This document shows positions 5,242 through 5,573 of a stretch of DNA of 5,573 bases, piece by piece (the first letter of the stretch is position 1; every line of letters begins with the position of its first letter). The translations under genes and the position numbers were made by a program. Under the pieces are notes generated by a model. It was not told the DNA's origin and did no database searches. It saw only the letters and a list, made by a program, of their open reading frames with translations. The stretch comes from Syntrophaceae bacterium PtaB.Bin038 (lineage in GTDB: Bacteria; Desulfobacterota; Syntrophia; Syntrophales; UBA2192): positions 1 through 5,573 of the forward strand of contig MVQS01000319.1 in the NCBI GenBank assembly GCA_002067855.1. The letters are read 5' to 3'.

Positions 5242-5573
5242 ATGAAACGAACGATTGTCCTGGCACTGTCCCTGATCCTGCTGCTTGCCGCATCCGCGCA
5301 GGCGGCGCAGGATTTCGCCTGGGTGAACGACTTCAACATCCAGGCCCAGGCCGACCCCACGGGCTTCCGCGCCCGGCTTGCCACCCGCTTCCGGATCGGC
5401 GATGCCGAGATCTCGGCGGTCATCGGCAACGTCGCGAGCCCGGCCGATGCCTACATCGTGTTCAGGCTCGGGGAGATGTCGGGCAGGCCCTATGACCGCG
5501 TGCTGCGGGAATACAAGACCTCGAAGGGCAAGGGATGGGGGGTCATCGCCAAGAGCCTCGGCATCAAGCCCGG
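5242..5573 (+). CDS. Exported protein of unknown function (partial, N-terminus)
   Basis: The first 110 codons are visible and the gene continues past the right edge. The ATG at 5242 follows GGAGG (5232-5236) by 5 nt. Residues 1-21 are a typical Sec signal peptide (MKR, a Leu/Ile/Ala-rich core, then ASAQA, with likely cleavage before AQDF), so the product is periplasmic or secreted. The mature part begins with an acidic/aromatic stretch (DFAWVNDFNIQAQADPTGF), then alternating hydrophobic residues suggesting a beta or alpha/beta fold. It includes IVFRLGEMSGRPYDRVLREY and ends here with GKGWGVIAKSLGIKPG. That last segment resembles a conserved motif in uncharacterised exported proteins of related bacteria, but I cannot name a family or function. 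No Cys follows the signal peptide, so it is not a lipoprotein. Confidence 0.85.
   Translation, partial: MKRTIVLALSLILLLAASAQAAQDFAWVNDFNIQAQADPTGFRARLATRFRIGDAEISAVIGNVASPADAYIVFRLGEMSGRPYDRVLREYKTSKGKGWGVIAKSLGIKP

Overview
The window is high-GC bacterial DNA and looks chromosomal. Several traits together fit a Desulfobacterota (former Deltaproteobacteria) genome, perhaps near Syntrophobacteria/Syntrophia: a short PstS-type protein followed by tightly packed pstC-pstA-pstB, a probable sigma-54 promoter in front of a PilZ gene, and an exported rhodanese lipoprotein that appears to encode selenocysteine. The taxonomic guess is inference only. No mobile element, CRISPR array, tRNA or rRNA was seen.

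Layout. (1) 1-221, minus strand: N-terminus of a flavoprotein disulfide oxidoreductase, cut by the window edge. (2) 222-471: divergent intergenic region with a strong sigma-70-type promoter (TTGACT/TATAAT) driving the next operon and an AT-rich direct repeat running into its -35. (3) 472-3768, plus strand: a complete phosphate uptake operon pstS-pstC-pstA-pstB. pstS/pstC and pstC/pstA overlap by ATGA, and pstA/pstB are 8 nt apart. No phoU or phoBR is present here. (4) 3769-3894: convergent gap with a GC-rich hairpin that has a T-rich tail only on the minus strand. (5) 3895-4322, minus strand: a small rhodanese-domain lipoprotein carrying one apparent 1-nt frameshift and, separately, an in-frame UGA. 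(6) 4323-4500: divergent promoter region with a -24/-12 element facing the next gene. (7) 4501-5166, plus strand: a YcgR-like PilZ-domain protein, a predicted c-di-GMP receptor. (8) 5153-5573: a sigma-70-like promoter overlapping the end of the PilZ gene, a GC-rich hairpin near the predicted mRNA 5' end, and the start of an exported protein of unknown function, cut by the window edge.

The most notable observation is in the rhodanese gene. Its UGA falls two residues after the putative active-site Cys (Phe-Tyr-Cys-Ala-UGA-Pro-Asn-Glu), where I expect Cys in related proteins. It is followed 14 nt later by a perfect 7-bp stem with the loop GGUCU, the loop motif recalled for the E. coli fdhF SECIS. 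This supports a selenocysteine rhodanese. A separate 1-nt deletion about 70 nt upstream of the UGA means the copy shown is either freshly broken or carries a sequencing error.

The pst genes together form one ABC importer (periplasmic binding protein, two permeases, one ATPase). The other genes have no obvious functional link to phosphate uptake.
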